Shown here: piece after piece, positions 32,433 through 51,424 of the stretch
Layout: every line of letters begins with the position of its first letter
Numbering within the stretch: position 1 is the stretch's first letter
Source of the DNA: Myrica gale
Taxonomy: Eukaryota > Streptophyta > Magnoliopsida > Fagales > Myricaceae
Assembly: GCA_963930655.1 (NCBI GenBank)
Contig: OZ005603.1
Coordinates: forward strand, 13,477,001-13,541,000
DNA: 64,000 nucleotides
Reading direction: 5' to 3'
The notes under the pieces: generated by a model
Databases searched by the model: none
Seen by the model: only the letters and a program-made list of their open reading frames with translations
What the model was told of the DNA's origin: nothing
Position numbers and translations under genes: made by a program

Positions 32433-35400
32433 CCGACCCTACGGGTTGGAAAAAAAAAATTCCGACAACCGACCCGTGTATATTGGAATGCTTACAATTC
32501 CTCCGAGCCTATCTGAAATTAGTGTGTATTCCAAGCCGACTTGTATTCCAAAATTGATTCGAAATACGGATCGAAATTCGTATTTGGCCGAAAGCCCAAA
32601 ATCAGCCCAACTTTACCAATTTTTCAGCCCAATTCAGTTACATAATTTTGAAGTCCAAAAATGCCTATTGGCAACCAAGCCCAATTTATTAATTTTGAAG
32701 CCCAAAGGCCCAAAACTATTTCATGTTTCATTTCATCAACCAATTCTTGCGTCTACATACCCCAATTCATTTCATCAACTAATTCCTGCGTCCACATACC
32801 CCAAATCATTTCATGTTTTCATCAACTAATTTCTGCATCTATAGTCCTACCCAAAACCATTTCAATGGTCATAAATTAATTTTGAAAACCCACCGTTGAC
32901 TTCAACAAAAGAAATTAACATTAGAGATATTCACACACAACCTACATCCATTAACCTAATTTAAAGATAATATTATATACTTGTACAGCAACAAATACCA
33001 TAAATTAACAAGTTTAGAAGACAGAATAAAATTATAAAATAGTCACACACGGAGTTGAACAAACACATCCACCAGCAACAATCCAAATTCCAAAAAAATA
33101 ACATGTTTATAAGCAAGCAATCCAACTCCGAATCAAATATCTACATCTACAAGTCCACACCAGAAGCTAGCACAAATGCAGATCTAACATATAGAAAAAT
33201 AAACAAGCTACAACAACAAAGAAAAATATGAAATGAATACAACTAGAAATTCAAATAAACAAGTTACAACAACACCAACAAATTACAAAATATAGAAACA
33301 TCTCTCCATCTTTCCATCACCCATAACCTACATGCACAAAATAGAAGAAAGTGAGATACTTATAAATTTATAATCATGCAACTTCATATATAAGACAACA
33401 AATAATAGAGAAAAATACACGTACTAAGTTACTAACTCATATTCTTCATGCACCTCAAAATCTTCAAGAACTCACAATGTCACAATATACTCATGCTTGA
33501 AACTCACCTCTACAATAATATTAAGTGAAAAAAAGTTAGAATATAAAAGATTAAACATGATAGCATATTAGTATTCATCATAAATGAAATAAAAATTAAA
33601 TTGGAGAATGATACCTGTTGATAGTTTTCCACATCATCCATCACATCTTGGGAGTCATAAGTAGTAGGTGAAGACTTTAACCAATTTTGAGTACATATGA
33701 GGGCCTCGACCGTTTTCAGAGCTAATGAGCTTCGAAAAGAAGCTAAGATGTGACCTCCAATACTAAAAGCAGACTCAGAAGCAACGGTTGAGATAGAAAT
33801 ATCTAGTACGTCTTGTGCTAGCTCGCCAAGAATTGGGTATCTTGTTGAAATCACTATCCACCAAATGAGTATATGCGAAAGTATCTGCTCCTGAATCAAC
33901 TTCCTCCGTCAAGTATCGATCCACTTCTGATTTACACTCTACACTAGTACCCTTTGCTGCTCGAAACTTGTGAAATCTAAGCAAAATATCATTATCATCC
34001 ACCGAAGATGTACCACTCATATTTGATTCCTCGCCACTTGACTCAACCCCACTTGAACCTCCACCAAATTTGGCATAGTAATTAAACAAGCGATCGATGA
34101 CATTCCTCAACTTCTGAATAAGTTCAGTTGCCCGTTCAGTACCAACAATTTCATCAAATCAAAACTTCATCTTATATCGTGGGTCAAGCACACCCGCAAC
34201 AAAAAGCATCATATTGACCTTCTCAAAATCTCCCTAATATTTGTCATATTTTTTCATCATCTTCTCAGCCATAATACTCAACATATAATCATCACTTTTA
34301 CGAAATTGTTGCAAATGATTGTAGATCAAAGAAATTTCTTGAAATATAAATTTGCAGTCGTATACAAAGAACCAGAAATGCGTACAGTTACATCATGAAA
34401 AATCTTCAAGAATTTCACAAAAATTCTAACAGTCTCCCAGTCATCGTCATTAGGTGGCCCCAAGTCTCTTCTCTCTTGTCTAACCTCAGTCAAACTCTCT
34501 ATGAATTGGCTATCATCCTCTTGCATAAGATCAAATGCACTTTGATACTTCTGTGTCACATCCAACATCAAGTAGGTGGAGTTCCATCTAGTTGGAACAT
34601 CCAAACAAAGAAGACCTCTGCTTGGAATTATCTGTCTTTCCACACATAGCTTGAATTTGTCAAGCTGTAAAGGAGAAGCCTTTACATACTTAACTGCATT
34701 CCTCACTTTCAATTGAGTCATTCACTTCTTTCAAATCATCACTAACAACAAGATTAAGTATGTGGGCATAACATCGCATATGCATAAACTCATTATCCAA
34801 AATAGTGTCAACCATATCTCTTGTCCTCATTTTCATATAATCAACAGCATCATCATTGGATGAGGCATTATCTACTGTGATTGTGAAAATACTATCTATC
34901 CTCCATTCCAACAAACATGACTCAATCATCCTCCCAATTGTGATTCCTTGATGATTAGAAACTTTAACAAAATTTATGATCTTTTATGCAAGTTCCAACC
35001 ATTATCAAAAAAACGGGCAGTGATAACCATGTAATTAAGATTTTGAATAGAAGTCCACATATCAGTAGTCAAACAACACACACTGACCATTATTAATAAA
35101 CGTATTCTTCAACCTTTTCTTTCTCTTGGATAAATAAGTCCAAACAATTCATCATTATAGTGATATGAGAAGGAATTGGGAATCTAGGTTCAAGAGACCT
35201 CACAAAATCCTTAAATACTTACCCTCCACAATCCTAAAAGGCAACTCATCTATGATTATCATCCTTACAAGTGAAACCCTTATCATTTTCTCATTATATT
35301 TAACAAGACTCATCTCTCTACTTTCTCTCTCCTTAAAAATCTCAGCCAACTTCACTTTGTTGTCATCTAATAAACGTTCTTTAGAAAGATAAGGTCTACA

Positions 35401-36706
35401 TTTTTTCAAGTGATAAAGTAAGGAAGATGTTTCTTGCTTCTTTGAGTCACAAAAAAACTCACTTTTACAGTGACTGCACCTAGCTATATGTGGATTACTA
35501 TCTTCAATCTTCTTAAAGTGGTCCCATGATTTGGATTTCAGCTCAGTTCTTTTCTGATAACGTGGAGGTCGACCTCCTCCAGAAGTAACTTGAGGTTGAG
35601 TGTTGTCCGCGGAGAATGTTAGATTGATTTGGGACCTTGGGGTGTCGAGACTTGGACTTGGTCCCAAATTTGAATCAGCCCCTGAAGTAGGTGTGCTAAC
35701 ATCTCTACTAATGCCGATGTCGTCATTATACTCATTACAATCCATAGGCTCCATCTGTGTCAATTGCAAAAAAGCCAAAAATAATATTTAACCACTGACC
35801 ATTCTTTAAGGGGGAAACATATTCATTCTTTAAGGGGGACCTTCAATCGAGCTATCTTCATGAGGAGTCAAGACCATGGATCATACCTTATAGCATTGAG
35901 TTTGTATTCAGACAATGTGATGGGTTTCAGAGGCATAACATTGGTCTTAATTCGATGGGTTTCTTCAGAAACTCTCCATAGCTGAATCCCACTGATGTAG
36001 GATGGTTGTGGTTATTCAATAAGCTATCTAGTATCTATGAATCAGCCTATGGTGGCCAAATTTGAATATCTGGAAGAGGCTTTTACAACATCTAACTGGA
36101 TTGTTCGTATTTACAAAGTTAAACAACAAAATAATAGGTAGTGATAGAAATTAGTACCTGATGAATGAAGAGTCGACCACTGAAGATTTTAGATCTTGAT
36201 TCTTGAAGACGTGTGGCGTAGTGGCGGGCTAGCAGCGTTTTCCAGTGAAGCCTGGAGACTGGAGACTAAAGACGTGGAGATTTTTGGAGGTAGGGAGAGT
36301 GGTCTTTGGTCACTCGAACAGAGGGCGGAAGAGGGGAGACTCGGGAGATAGAAGCTCATCAGAGAGGGGTGCAGGAGGCAGGGAGACTCGGGAGAGATGG
36401 AGAGTGTTCTTTGATCACTCGAGCAGGGGCGGAGGCGCTAAGGGCTAGGGCAAAAGAGTTTTAAGAAATTTTAGTATAAGCATCAAAACGACGTAGTTTT
36501 GATGATCATATATATATATTTCGGGTCGGGTCGGGTCGGAAACCTGGAAAATTTTTTGAGTATTCCGACACCCGACCCACAATTCACGGAAATACTATAA
36601 TTCTTTCGACACTCGACCCGTTATATCGGAAGGCCGATCCGAATTTCCTCGGTTCGGTTCGGAAGATCAGGTCGAGTCGTGTTTCGTCATTCCGTGAACA
36701 CCCCTA
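32433..36706 (-). mobile_element. RICESLEEPER-like hAT transposon, decayed (about 4.3 kb)
   Basis: The right end is GTGAACACCCCTA at 36706 (inverted: TAGGGGTGTTCAC). Both subterminal zones are dense in CGACCCG/CGGGTCG motifs (36500-36690 and 32440-32590). The interior codes on the minus strand for a BED-finger hAT transposase in several broken frames. A GA-rich leader lies at about 36240-36450. The left end is not clean and no 8-bp duplication could be matched, so the left boundary is approximate. Confidence 0.75.
33465..35754 (-). pseudogene. hAT transposase (BED finger / RICESLEEPER type), frameshifted
   Basis: The start ATG is at 35754 (MEPMDCNEYNDD). A BED zinc finger follows at about 35545-35400 (WDHFKKI..ARCSHCKSEF..LLYHLKKC). 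The catalytic Asp segment FTITVDNASSNDDA and the C-X2-H insertion MRCYAHILNLVV are at about 34890-34745, the segment with W N S T Y L M L D at about 34590-34560, and the hAT C-terminal dimerisation domain ELAQDVLDISISTVASES.FS..G..L..FRSSL at about 33830-33710. A probable last intron (donor after codons QQ near 33618) leads to a short terminal exon ending near 33465. Frame changes and stops near 35200-34930, 34700 and 34250 make it inactive. Intact proteins of this type are about 650-700 aa. Confidence 0.8.
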
Positions 36707-37895
36707 CCTTCAAGGACTTCCAACAAATAGTAAGAGGTATAAATCTCTGTTTTTGTCTATTTTCAACTTTTATTGGTTTGGAAAAAGCAGTTGTGGGGAC
36801 GAGAGATATTTAGATCAAATTCTTCCGCAATTGCATTCTTGTTATTTTCAATGAGTAGTAGAAATGATTCAATCCAAATATTTTGATGGTCGCCTTTAAA
36901 AACAACTACACTTTTGTTGTGCTACTTTTAATAAATAGTAGTTATGACTCAATCCTAACATTGATCGCCCCTCTCTCTAGCATTTTTAACCAGCAAAACA
37001 AAAAAAAGTCAACTACTTTTGTATTCTATCGAATTTGATATGAATTCCATTAGCTTGAAATATTAAGGAATTAATGAATAATAACCTAAATCGACTCTCT
37101 TATATCTGACCAAAATTAATAAACCCTAATTACTGTGAGTTTTTTAAAAAAAGACAAACAAATAAAAACACACACTGATCAAACTTATCAAATCCTACAA
37201 CCAAGTAACATGTACAAACTGCCATGCAACTTACAAAATACGATAATATGGTCCCGAGAATCTTTCTGTGAAAAAATTAGGGCGATGATCGTTTTCTATA
37301 AAATTGTAAGATTTTTAAGATTTTGATAGAATTTTGAATATTTATGTATATTGGAGTTTTATAGATTTTTGTGTAAAGGCGGATGAAAAGTTTTAAAGAT
37401 ATTTAATTTTTGTTGGAGTTTGTAAAAAGGTGTAGAGATAGATGATTCAATGTAATTGTTTAATAAAAAAATATCGGAGTTAGGTAAAAAATATAGAGAG
37501 AGAATATTTGTTACAATTTTTTTAAAAAAAATTATTGGAGTTTGTGTGACAAGTTGTTGGAGATTGTGTAAAATATATAGATGTTTCTGTATAAATTTTT
37601 GAGATTTTAGATTTTCCTTTTACAGATTTTGATGAATACATTTATATTCTATAATATTTTTACAAACGAACATGTACTTAAAAAAACAAAAACCAACAAC
37701 AATAAAAACTACCCCGGCATTTAGAGGATTTTTTCTTTTCTTGTCTTTTTTTTGCAACCAAACATCACGTGCGCAAAAGATGGAGTACCCCTTCAACATT
37801 GTCCGCCACCCTGTATGGACACATTTTGAAAAGGCAGGAGCTCTCACAGTGGCATAGATAAGGGGTGGGCGGGGTCACTACCCAATAATAATAAC

Positions 37896-37935
<40 letters not shown>

Positions 37936-38214
37936 CCAAACAAATTACATTCTCATCCCCGAATAATGAAAATTTTCTCATAAAAATTACATTCAGTCCC
38001 ACTTAATTTTATGAATTACAATCAAATGCTTGAGCCAATAACCCAATTCATGCCTTCTTAAGCCCAGAAGTTTGTTCTTGAATTCATTCATTCGACACAT
38101 GGGTTTACAAAAGAATTTGACGGGGCTTAAAAAGCCGTTTGAAGTAAAAATTACAACTCTTGTTTAATTGTACCTTCACTCCTGTGTAATAAAAGTACAC
38201 TCATATATGTGAGT
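36707..38214. other. Intergenic DNA with a diverged MITE-like patch and a microsatellite
   Basis: No gene. At about 37310-37620 phrases such as TTGGAGTTT, GTGTAGAGATAGATGATT and AAAATATAGA resemble the interior of the GGYGGTGTTTG MITE family, but no ends can be drawn. The TAA microsatellite is listed separately. Confidence 0.35.
37884..37934. repeat. (TAA)n microsatellite
   Basis: About 16 uninterrupted or nearly uninterrupted AAT/TAA units with one C interruption near 37893. Confidence 0.9.
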
Positions 38215-40533
38215 TAGGGGTGGGAAAAAATCAGCCAAACCGGCTCAATCCGAACGGCTACCTCGGATTTGGAGTCTAGTTTTAAAATATAGACTCGACA
38301 AAAATTGTGTCTTTAACATGCCCTTTTTTTTCTCTTTTTATACCTTTCATAAAACGACATCGCTTGCTTCTTTTTAATGATTTTTTCTAAGGGTGGGAAT
38401 TTTATCCGGTAGAAATCGGAAATTTCGTTTCCAGTTCCGATACCAGTATTCCGATATTGATTCCGGCCTATTTCGATATCGAAACTGGATCCCATATTTG
38501 AGAAATTCTAGAACCGGAATCGGAGCAAAAAATTTCGACAGAAATGCCGGAATTTCCGGTTCCAGATTTTTTTAAAAAAATAAAAAATAAATTTAGTGCT
38601 AGTTTAAAAAACGACTTCTTCGTGTGACCTGGGTTAAAGAGATTATTTTCTTCATCAACAGTTCAAAACATCCCAACCCAACTCCTCCTCCCAGCCGCCA
38701 CTCGCCACCGCCCAGCCCCTCCCGCTGAGTCCGGCCTCCGTCCATCGTCGTCTGTCCCTCCCTCCCTCTTGAAATCTCCATCTCTCTCTTCTCTCTCTCT
38801 CCCTCACTCGAGGGATTTCAGTTGAGTTTTGGATCTTTAGTGGCCGAATCTCTCACCAGCTCTCTCTTGAGGTGAGGTTTGTTAATTTTAGTTTTGTAGA
38901 TGTTGTATTTTGTCTTTAAATTGCTTTAGAGTTTGTTAATTTGATTTTGAGATTTTAATTTGCTTTAGGTATGATTGCAATTAGCTGTTGCTATATCCAA
39001 AGATGATTATGAACAAACCATAGACTATGATTACAATTAGCTTCTTGTGTGTGTATTTTTTCTGGGTATTCAGTTTGAAACAACTTGAGCTCAGTGAATC
39101 AAGTGGCTCGGTCCGCGTATATACTTATAAATTTTCTATATGTCATTTGTTGTCTACATTTTGAGCTAGATAGAGTAGGGCAATGTGATAAGTGGCACCA
39201 TGACATGATGTTACCATGTCTAACTAGTCTGCAAGTAACAATTATGAATCTCAAGAATGTTAGATGATTGTATTTTTAATATGTGACTTGGGTGTTTGAA
39301 ACTATAAACAGAAAAGTAATATATAAAACATCTATGATATTGGTCAGTTGTTTAGCTAGAATAAGATAATCAGATGACAATAATTAATAATCGTGGAGCT
39401 GACATTAGTAAGGAAAATGTCATCTTCTAATTAATAAGTGTGTTAGAAGTTCAAGCAGATGCTTCTGTGCTGCATGCAAATGTTTTGGTGGTCTGCCAAA
39501 GACAAATTCATCATGGTACTAGTATATACATAGTGTTCAGCTTCCATGCCTCTGCAATTCCCTTTGGGGGTGTCAGCTGTTGAATTGATAGTATGCAGGG
39601 TTGTCCTCCTTGACATCATTGCCTTCTTACCTATATGGTTGGCCCATGTCCCGTGTCCTAGTTTCCATCCCATGGCTCCCATCATCATGCTTAAATCTGA
39701 AGTAGTACGCTGGAATGCAAAGTAGCAGTTTTTCATCTATTACGTTTTATGATACTGTTGTAGTCAGTAGAAGTTGGCTGAACTAAATCGCTTGAGATGA
39801 GTATATGTACAGGTCACATGTTGCTAACTTGTCAGCTGCAAATTGTTACAAAACTGACCACTGGAAGCAACCGCAAATTTGGTCAATAGTTACTTCTTCC
39901 CAGCTGCTCTTATTATCTTCTTCTTTTTTCTTGGCCTTCTTCTCTTATTATCAAGTTGGGGTATTAAGATAGCAAAAATGTCATTTGGAGCAGTTAGTAG
40001 CCTAGAGCTATGGGAAGTGCAATTTGTGTTTGCTTGTTGCCTTGTCATAGAATTGATATTTGCCGGAAGTGTAATTTGTATTTTCCGAAAGTGTAATATG
40101 TATTTGCTTGTTGCCTTGTTATAGTGTAATCTCTCTTCATTAGAGTGGTTTTCAGAATGAATGTATGGAATGATGAGGTACAATCTGCTATTTTTTTTTT
40201 CCTTTGTTGATGGAATGATATGACCATAAATCTACAATCTGCAATTTTTTTCCCTTTATTATAGTATTATGAATATACAAAACAGGGGAAAGAAACAGCC
40301 CATTTTTCAGTTTGAGCCAAAGTAAAATTTGGGCCCTTAGGCCCATTAATGGAACCGGAATGAAATTTTGGGTTCCAATAAATGTCGGAACCAGAACCGG
40401 AATGATCTCATTTGTTCCGGTACTCATCCTTAATTTTTCATGTAGACATGATCTTAAGTCGACAAAATTAACCAACCAATCCCAACATGTTCAACTGAAA
40501 TCGAAGTCGATTTAGGTTGGACAACCCTCACCC
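38215..40533. mobile_element. Possible outer hAT-like MITE, split by the element at 38388-40432
   Basis: The left end TAGGGGTGGGAAAAAATC (38215) resembles the inverted right end GGGTGAGGGTTGTCC (40533). The flanking 8-mers ATGTGAGT and AACTGAGT agree at 6 of 8. Without the inner element the outer one would be about 270 bp. Similarity is modest, so nesting is a hypothesis. Confidence 0.35.
38388..40432. mobile_element. hAT deletion derivative (2045 bp)
   Basis: The ends TAAGGGTGGGAAT and, inverted, TAAGGATGAGTAC are similar. Flanks ATTTTTTC and ATTTTTCA are near-identical 8-mers. Subterminal zones carry repeated GGAACCGGAA/TTCCGG motifs (38400-38570 and 40350-40425). The interior has no transposase. 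It holds a CT-rich leader-like stretch (38650-38880) followed by GAGGTGAGGTTTG, which looks like a splice donor and intron start, so it keeps either the transposon's own 5' exon or a captured gene's leader. Confidence 0.6.
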
Positions 40534-43190
40534 AACTGAGTTGGATTTCGGGGTCAATGTTTTTTATATGTATTATTGTATTTTAAATGATATCTATAAA
40601 ATTATTAATATTAATACTATAAATATATAACGAGATATATAATTAAAAATAAAAAAAAATATTTATTTATTATACTATCCGGCCCCACTACGACAAAGTC
40701 GTATCTCCGCCGCTGAGCTACCATGCATATCGTCTAATCTTTGCTTCTCCAGCCTATAGTATTTTTATTTTTATTTTTTAGCTTCTGGAGCCTGGAGTTT
40801 AAGTATGCATGTGAGTCTGAAAAAGTCAAATGTTTGATATCGATTCCATCACACGTGAAACTTGTATTTATTGATTCATGAATCTGGGCGTGCACTTCTT
40901 TTTGACCATTCCCACCGCTCATTTTCTCTAATAACCCACATTTTCTAGCTGCTGGCCCCTAAATTTTCTCAGGTAAGTTTTGACACTTCAACCTCTCTTT
41001 ATATTAAAGTCGAAATTGGGCAAAAGAATGTATGATTTTGCTTAAGAATATGCTCTGGCTACCCTTAATAAGCACTCTTGTTTATTAATATATTACTGAT
41101 AAAATATTCATCCAGCCTGATGGCTACGGACCTCGTTAATTTGGCTTATATATTATGAGAAGTGGGGCCGAGAGAAATACATAAGTATTATACGTATAAT
41201 TTGTTATTTATGTTACTCTTACGAATATGTTGTTGAATTTTTTTTCTTGGCATTATTTTTGTTTGAATTATTGGTAGCTATGTATAAAATTACTATTACT
41301 CCCGCTCTCACTGATCCACCACGAAGCTTGATGCAATTGCAACCAACTAACCTCGATATACATCAACCTATACCTTAATTTGTCAGCTACATATCAACCC
41401 ATACCTTAATTTCACCCCTAAACTTTCGAACTTCTGGTATATTATACAATGTCGTCAAATTTTATAGTCAACTCATTTTTTTTACTTGTGATGTTGCATT
41501 TATACCCTTATCAGATAGGGGTCGACATAAAAGGACTAATTGAGGGTATAAGTATAAAATCACACTTCAAAAATATCATATGCATGGTGTAATGTGACAA
41601 AACTTTCAAAATTCAAGGATGAAATGTCTCATAAAATTGGGGTAAAATGTGTTATAAGTTCCAAAATTCAGAGATAAAATGTCTTTAAAATTTAAATTAT
41701 TGGGTATAATGTTCTAGATCCCCAAAAATTCATAGATTAAAAAAAGTATTTATCCCAATAAAAAATTAAAAAAGTCATCGCATGCTAGCCATTTCACAAA
41801 GCACAAGCCAAATATTCAAGAATATATCACCTTTTGTCAAGTTCCCCGCCCATAACACACCGAGTGTACCGCCTCAATTTTTAATGTTACTTCCCTTTCG
41901 CACGACATTGTTTAGCTCAGATCCATTTTGTAGGGACTTAGTGGTTGTCCTGGAAGTAAACGCTATTATCTTACGGTTATAATATAGAAGAATTATTGGG
42001 GCTGTAGTAAAGTATGCCTTTTCTTGTCTTCTTCCTCGCCGTAAAGGATTTCTCCTTCTTTGTCCATATGACTCATGTTTCTCCTGTATGTCTTTGTTAA
42101 TTCCTAATGATAAGTGTTGCTATTATTTCTAAATCGTGTCTCACAGTCTTCATTCGTCACAATATCCTAACTACATTAATACTTTCGACCTCTCGTAGTC
42201 AAATTATATTGGCACAACCTTTTGCTTTCTATTAGATAAGTATGTTTTTTATTTTCTAAGCTATTAGAAAAGTATTTAAGCTTTTAATTAATTGATCTTG
42301 ATAAGCATCCCCAACGTCCATACGGGTCCTTTTCATCAAATTATCTAATACCACAACACAAACCATACCGTATTACTCCTATTGCAAACTGTAGATGTCC
42401 ATCCAAAACGAAAACAAATAAGCAATGGAAGCAAGAAGCATCATCTCTCGTCGCTAAAGAGAATGATTCAAGGAATGGCTTATAGGCTTCGTCACCCCTT
42501 CAAGTGCTTAGGCCCTTTTAAAAATAGTATGTGATTAGTTTAATAAGTGCACTTCTTTAATCCTCGTATGAATGATACATTCTTAAAGGGGATGAACATA
42601 ATGACTTAGGCCACTTGAAAATGTTGGGCGAGTTAATTCAAATAAGTGCACTTCTCTATCCTCTTACGTGTAGATTCCTTTTCGATCTTTTTCTAACTAA
42701 ACAACAAAATAATAATAATGCAGGGGCAGAACAACTTCAATTGGGTATTGGGTATTGGGTATATCGACGCGGATACGGCTTGTCTCTTTGATTGGCGACA
42801 CGTCACGAAGGGGGCTCATTGGAAGTGAAGCGCACAGCCGAGCCTAGCGAATCGTGGACAGACACGACATCGAGAAAAGGACGCGACCGCATGACGCACG
42901 AAGAAGGCGAATGCACCGCACATCAACACCCAGTTCCGCTTCCGCCAAAATGGAAAAACTATAAAAATACTCACAGTTCTGCCTTCCTCGTATAAGCACT
43001 CGGCAACCAAACGATATGCGCAATAAACCCAACGCGGCACATTAGCTTCAGCTCCCCCAAAAGCCATCCGTTTTTCTTTTCCGAAAAAGGAAAAAGCTTG
43101 TACCCACTTATCTACGCCTCCCATTCGATTCCTCTCCATCCCTCCAGATCTCTGCATCTCAACCTTTTTATAGTTTTTTCCTTTTTGGGT
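40534..43190. other. Intergenic region upstream of the CIPK gene
   Basis: AT-rich, no supportable gene. About 41385-41765 has weakly inverted-repeat ends built of noncoding phrases (CACCCCTAAACTTTCGAAC against TTTTTGGGGATCTAGAAC inverted), perhaps an old MITE. Around 42797 GACACGTCAC contains an ACGT core of the ABRE/G-box kind. A 142-aa minus-strand frame at 42816-43244 overlaps the CIPK promoter and leader and is considered chance. Confidence 0.35.
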
Positions 43191-43197
43191 TATAAAT
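43191..43197 (+). promoter_or_regulatory. Possible TATA box of the CIPK gene
   Basis: TATAAAT in a T-rich surround, about 450 bases before the ATG, implying a leader of about 420 bases (which may include a short intron). It is the best candidate by motif only. Confidence 0.4.
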
Positions 43198-43642
43198 GTA
43201 TTTTGGTGCAATTCCGACACCTTTTGGGTCGTAATTTCCCCCATCAGTTGATTTAACGCGGATTACCGGATTCATGGGGTTTGTGCCTGATCTAACGGCC
43301 AGTATTGCCCCTTCGTCTCTCGTAGGAAAGCTGAAACCGAAGGCAGGGGTTTGATTCTCGAGAGGATTTTAGCGCCCGTATTACTTTCTTTCCCTTTTTT
43401 TTGTGTTTTTAGTTTCTTTACGAGGAAAAATGAGGGTGGCGAAGTCTCAGGTTTGGCAACCCTGCAAGAAGAAGCGGTCTTGATCTACAACTACAAGCTC
43501 TATCGAGAGCGGAATTCGATTCTGGAGATACAGAAGAGAGGGAGAGGAAGAAGGGATTGAGCTTTTAGGGAGAGAGGGAAACTGAGGTTGTTTAGAAATT
43601 TCATTCTAGAGTGGAGGGGTTGTGCGGCGGGAGAGAGGGAAC

Positions 43643-49625
<5,983 letters not shown>

Positions 49626-50668
49626 TTTTCAATATTGGTCATTAATTGCATCGTCCTTTCGTATCATCAATTACCATTGCTCTTGTTTCTTCAAAAATTA
49701 TCTGGTTTCTACCTAGAGACTGAAGAATGCAAAACGTTTTTAGATTCTTAAGAACTTTTTTGGCATATTTTGTGGCCTTTGTAAGATTCTTACGTCTGAG
49801 CCCAAGAGATTTTCAAATGATTGGGGAGTTCATTCAGTAAATTCCAATTGAGATATGTTTTTCTCTGCAAGTTGGTTTGTAATTTGCATGCCCATCCCTT
49901 TTTCAAAATTTTCTAGGCCGATAACTTGCTGCGAATGGCTCTTACTTGTACTTGACAAATGAGAAATTTTCTTGATCAGAATAATTTATCGCTTTTTCGT
50001 CTTCTCTGTGTTTTGATTCTACAGGTACTGTTGCTTCAACATCTAAATAAGCGGTTTCTTCTAGCAATTATAGCTTGCACGGTTGTATCTTATTTGTCAC
50101 CTTTATTTGAAACCTACCATTCTGAACTCTATTATTAGATACCTAGCTACTCTTTGGATTAGCATTATGAATGTATTATTAAATACTTTCTTTATCCTTC
50201 TGTTGGCGAACACTAAGGGAGACTTGAGGCAGCGGGAGGTATTCTCGATTTGTCTGTATATTCCATTTCAAATATTTATTCGTATGAAAAGTACTGTAGC
50301 CAGTTGAGGTTCAGATTTGAGAACTAAGGTTGGATTAGCCCTACGCAACTTCCAAAGGAGAAGAGAGTTCCAATGAGAGTTTTTCTTTCCGGAAACGTGA
50401 ATTAGAAAGAAAAAAAGGGGTAGGTAACCAATGACAGTTTTGTAAAGAAAGCGGGCGAGCTTTTGGGAAGGCCCTGAGCGCTTGCAAAACGCAGCCTATG
50501 CTGTCCAATTGGCATCTCGCAATGGAAATGCCCTCTTCTCCCAACCCAACTAAGAACAAGCACCCACTCCGTAACAAAATGAAAATAGGACGTTTCTTTT
50601 AAAACGGAGGTAAAACATCTTTTGGAGCGTGACTGAAAAAAAATAAAAGAGCAAAGCAGTTGAGTGAA
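49626..50668. other. 3' flank of the CIPK gene and spacer
   Basis: T-rich sequence expected for a plant 3' untranslated region (49626 to about 50000), then spacer. The coding-like minus-strand frame at 50341-50577 has no recognisable product. No gene called. Confidence 0.35.
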
Positions 50669-50677
50669 TAATACAAA
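50669..50677. repeat. 9-bp target duplication of the MULE, left copy
   Basis: TAATACAAA, identical to 51416-51424. Confidence 0.9.
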
Positions 50678-51415
50678 GGGTTAATGACTATTTTGGTCTT
50701 AGGGTTTTATGCTCTTTATGGATTTGGTCCCTGGGTTTCAAATTTGGTCACATAAGTCCTTAAGTTATCCTCATTTATCGATTTAGTCATTCCGTCCAAT
50801 TTCGTCTCCTCCGTGTACAGTCAGCTAATCGTGGGTTACGTCATCACCAATAATATCGCGACACATGTGCGATTTAAAAAAAAAAAACTCTAAAGACGTC
50901 CACGTTGGCAAATTCGTAAAAAAAATCGAACAGGGGGAGACCCCATTTGCGCGACAAAGGGAGCCCAGATCTGGGCTCCCCTTCTCCGAGGCGGCCACTG
51001 TAGGGAGCCTGATATGGGCTCCCTGTTGCCGTGGCCGGGAGGCTCAGGGGAGTCGCGAGCCGCCCCAGCGAACGGGGAGCCCATATCTGGGTTTCCTCTC
51101 ACAGGGGCCACCACCGCGAGGGAGCCCAACATTGTGCGAATGAGGGGTCTCCCCTGTTCGATTTTTTTTTTTTACAAATATGCCAACGTAGACGTCTTTA
51201 GAGTTTTTTGTTTTTAAAAAGTGTACACGTGTCGCGACATTATTGGTGGCGACATGACCCACCGTTAGCTGATTGTGCACGGAAGAGATGAAATTTAACG
51301 TAAGGACTAAATCGATAAATGAGGATAACCTAAGGACTTATGTGACCAAATTTGAAACGCAGTGACCAAATCAATAATGGGCATAAAACCCAGTGACCAA
51401 AATGGACATTAACCC
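50678..51415. mobile_element. Non-autonomous Mutator-like element (738 bp) with arms of about 250 bp
   Basis: The perfect 9-bp direct repeat TAATACAAA on both sides and very long terminal inverted repeats (50678 to about 50930 against about 51160-51415; ends GGGTTAATG..ATTTTGGTC) define a MULE. The two arms stay clearly alignable over their whole length. The loop (50935-51160) is unusually GC-rich and contains four variants of a short palindrome built on GGGAGCCC..ATCTGGGCTCC. It has no transposase coding. Transcribed, it would fold into one long hairpin. Confidence 0.9.
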
Positions 51416-51424
51416 TAATACAAA
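51416..51424. repeat. 9-bp target duplication of the MULE, right copy
   Basis: Identical to 50669-50677. Confidence 0.9.

Noticed and set aside
37884..37934. CRISPR-like or structured repeat
   Set aside because: Simple (TAA)n microsatellite in plant nuclear DNA, with no spacers or longer repeats.
42816..43244. 142-aa minus-strand ORF with a true ATG upstream of the CIPK gene
   Set aside because: It overlaps the CIPK promoter and leader, has no recognisable domain, uses low-information Arg/Phe/Trp-rich sequence and lies antisense to GC-richer leader DNA. A chance frame is more likely.
50890..51217. Several overlapping ORFs in the MULE loop
   Set aside because: They arise from GC-rich palindromic repeats read in many frames on both strands and do not resemble a protein family.
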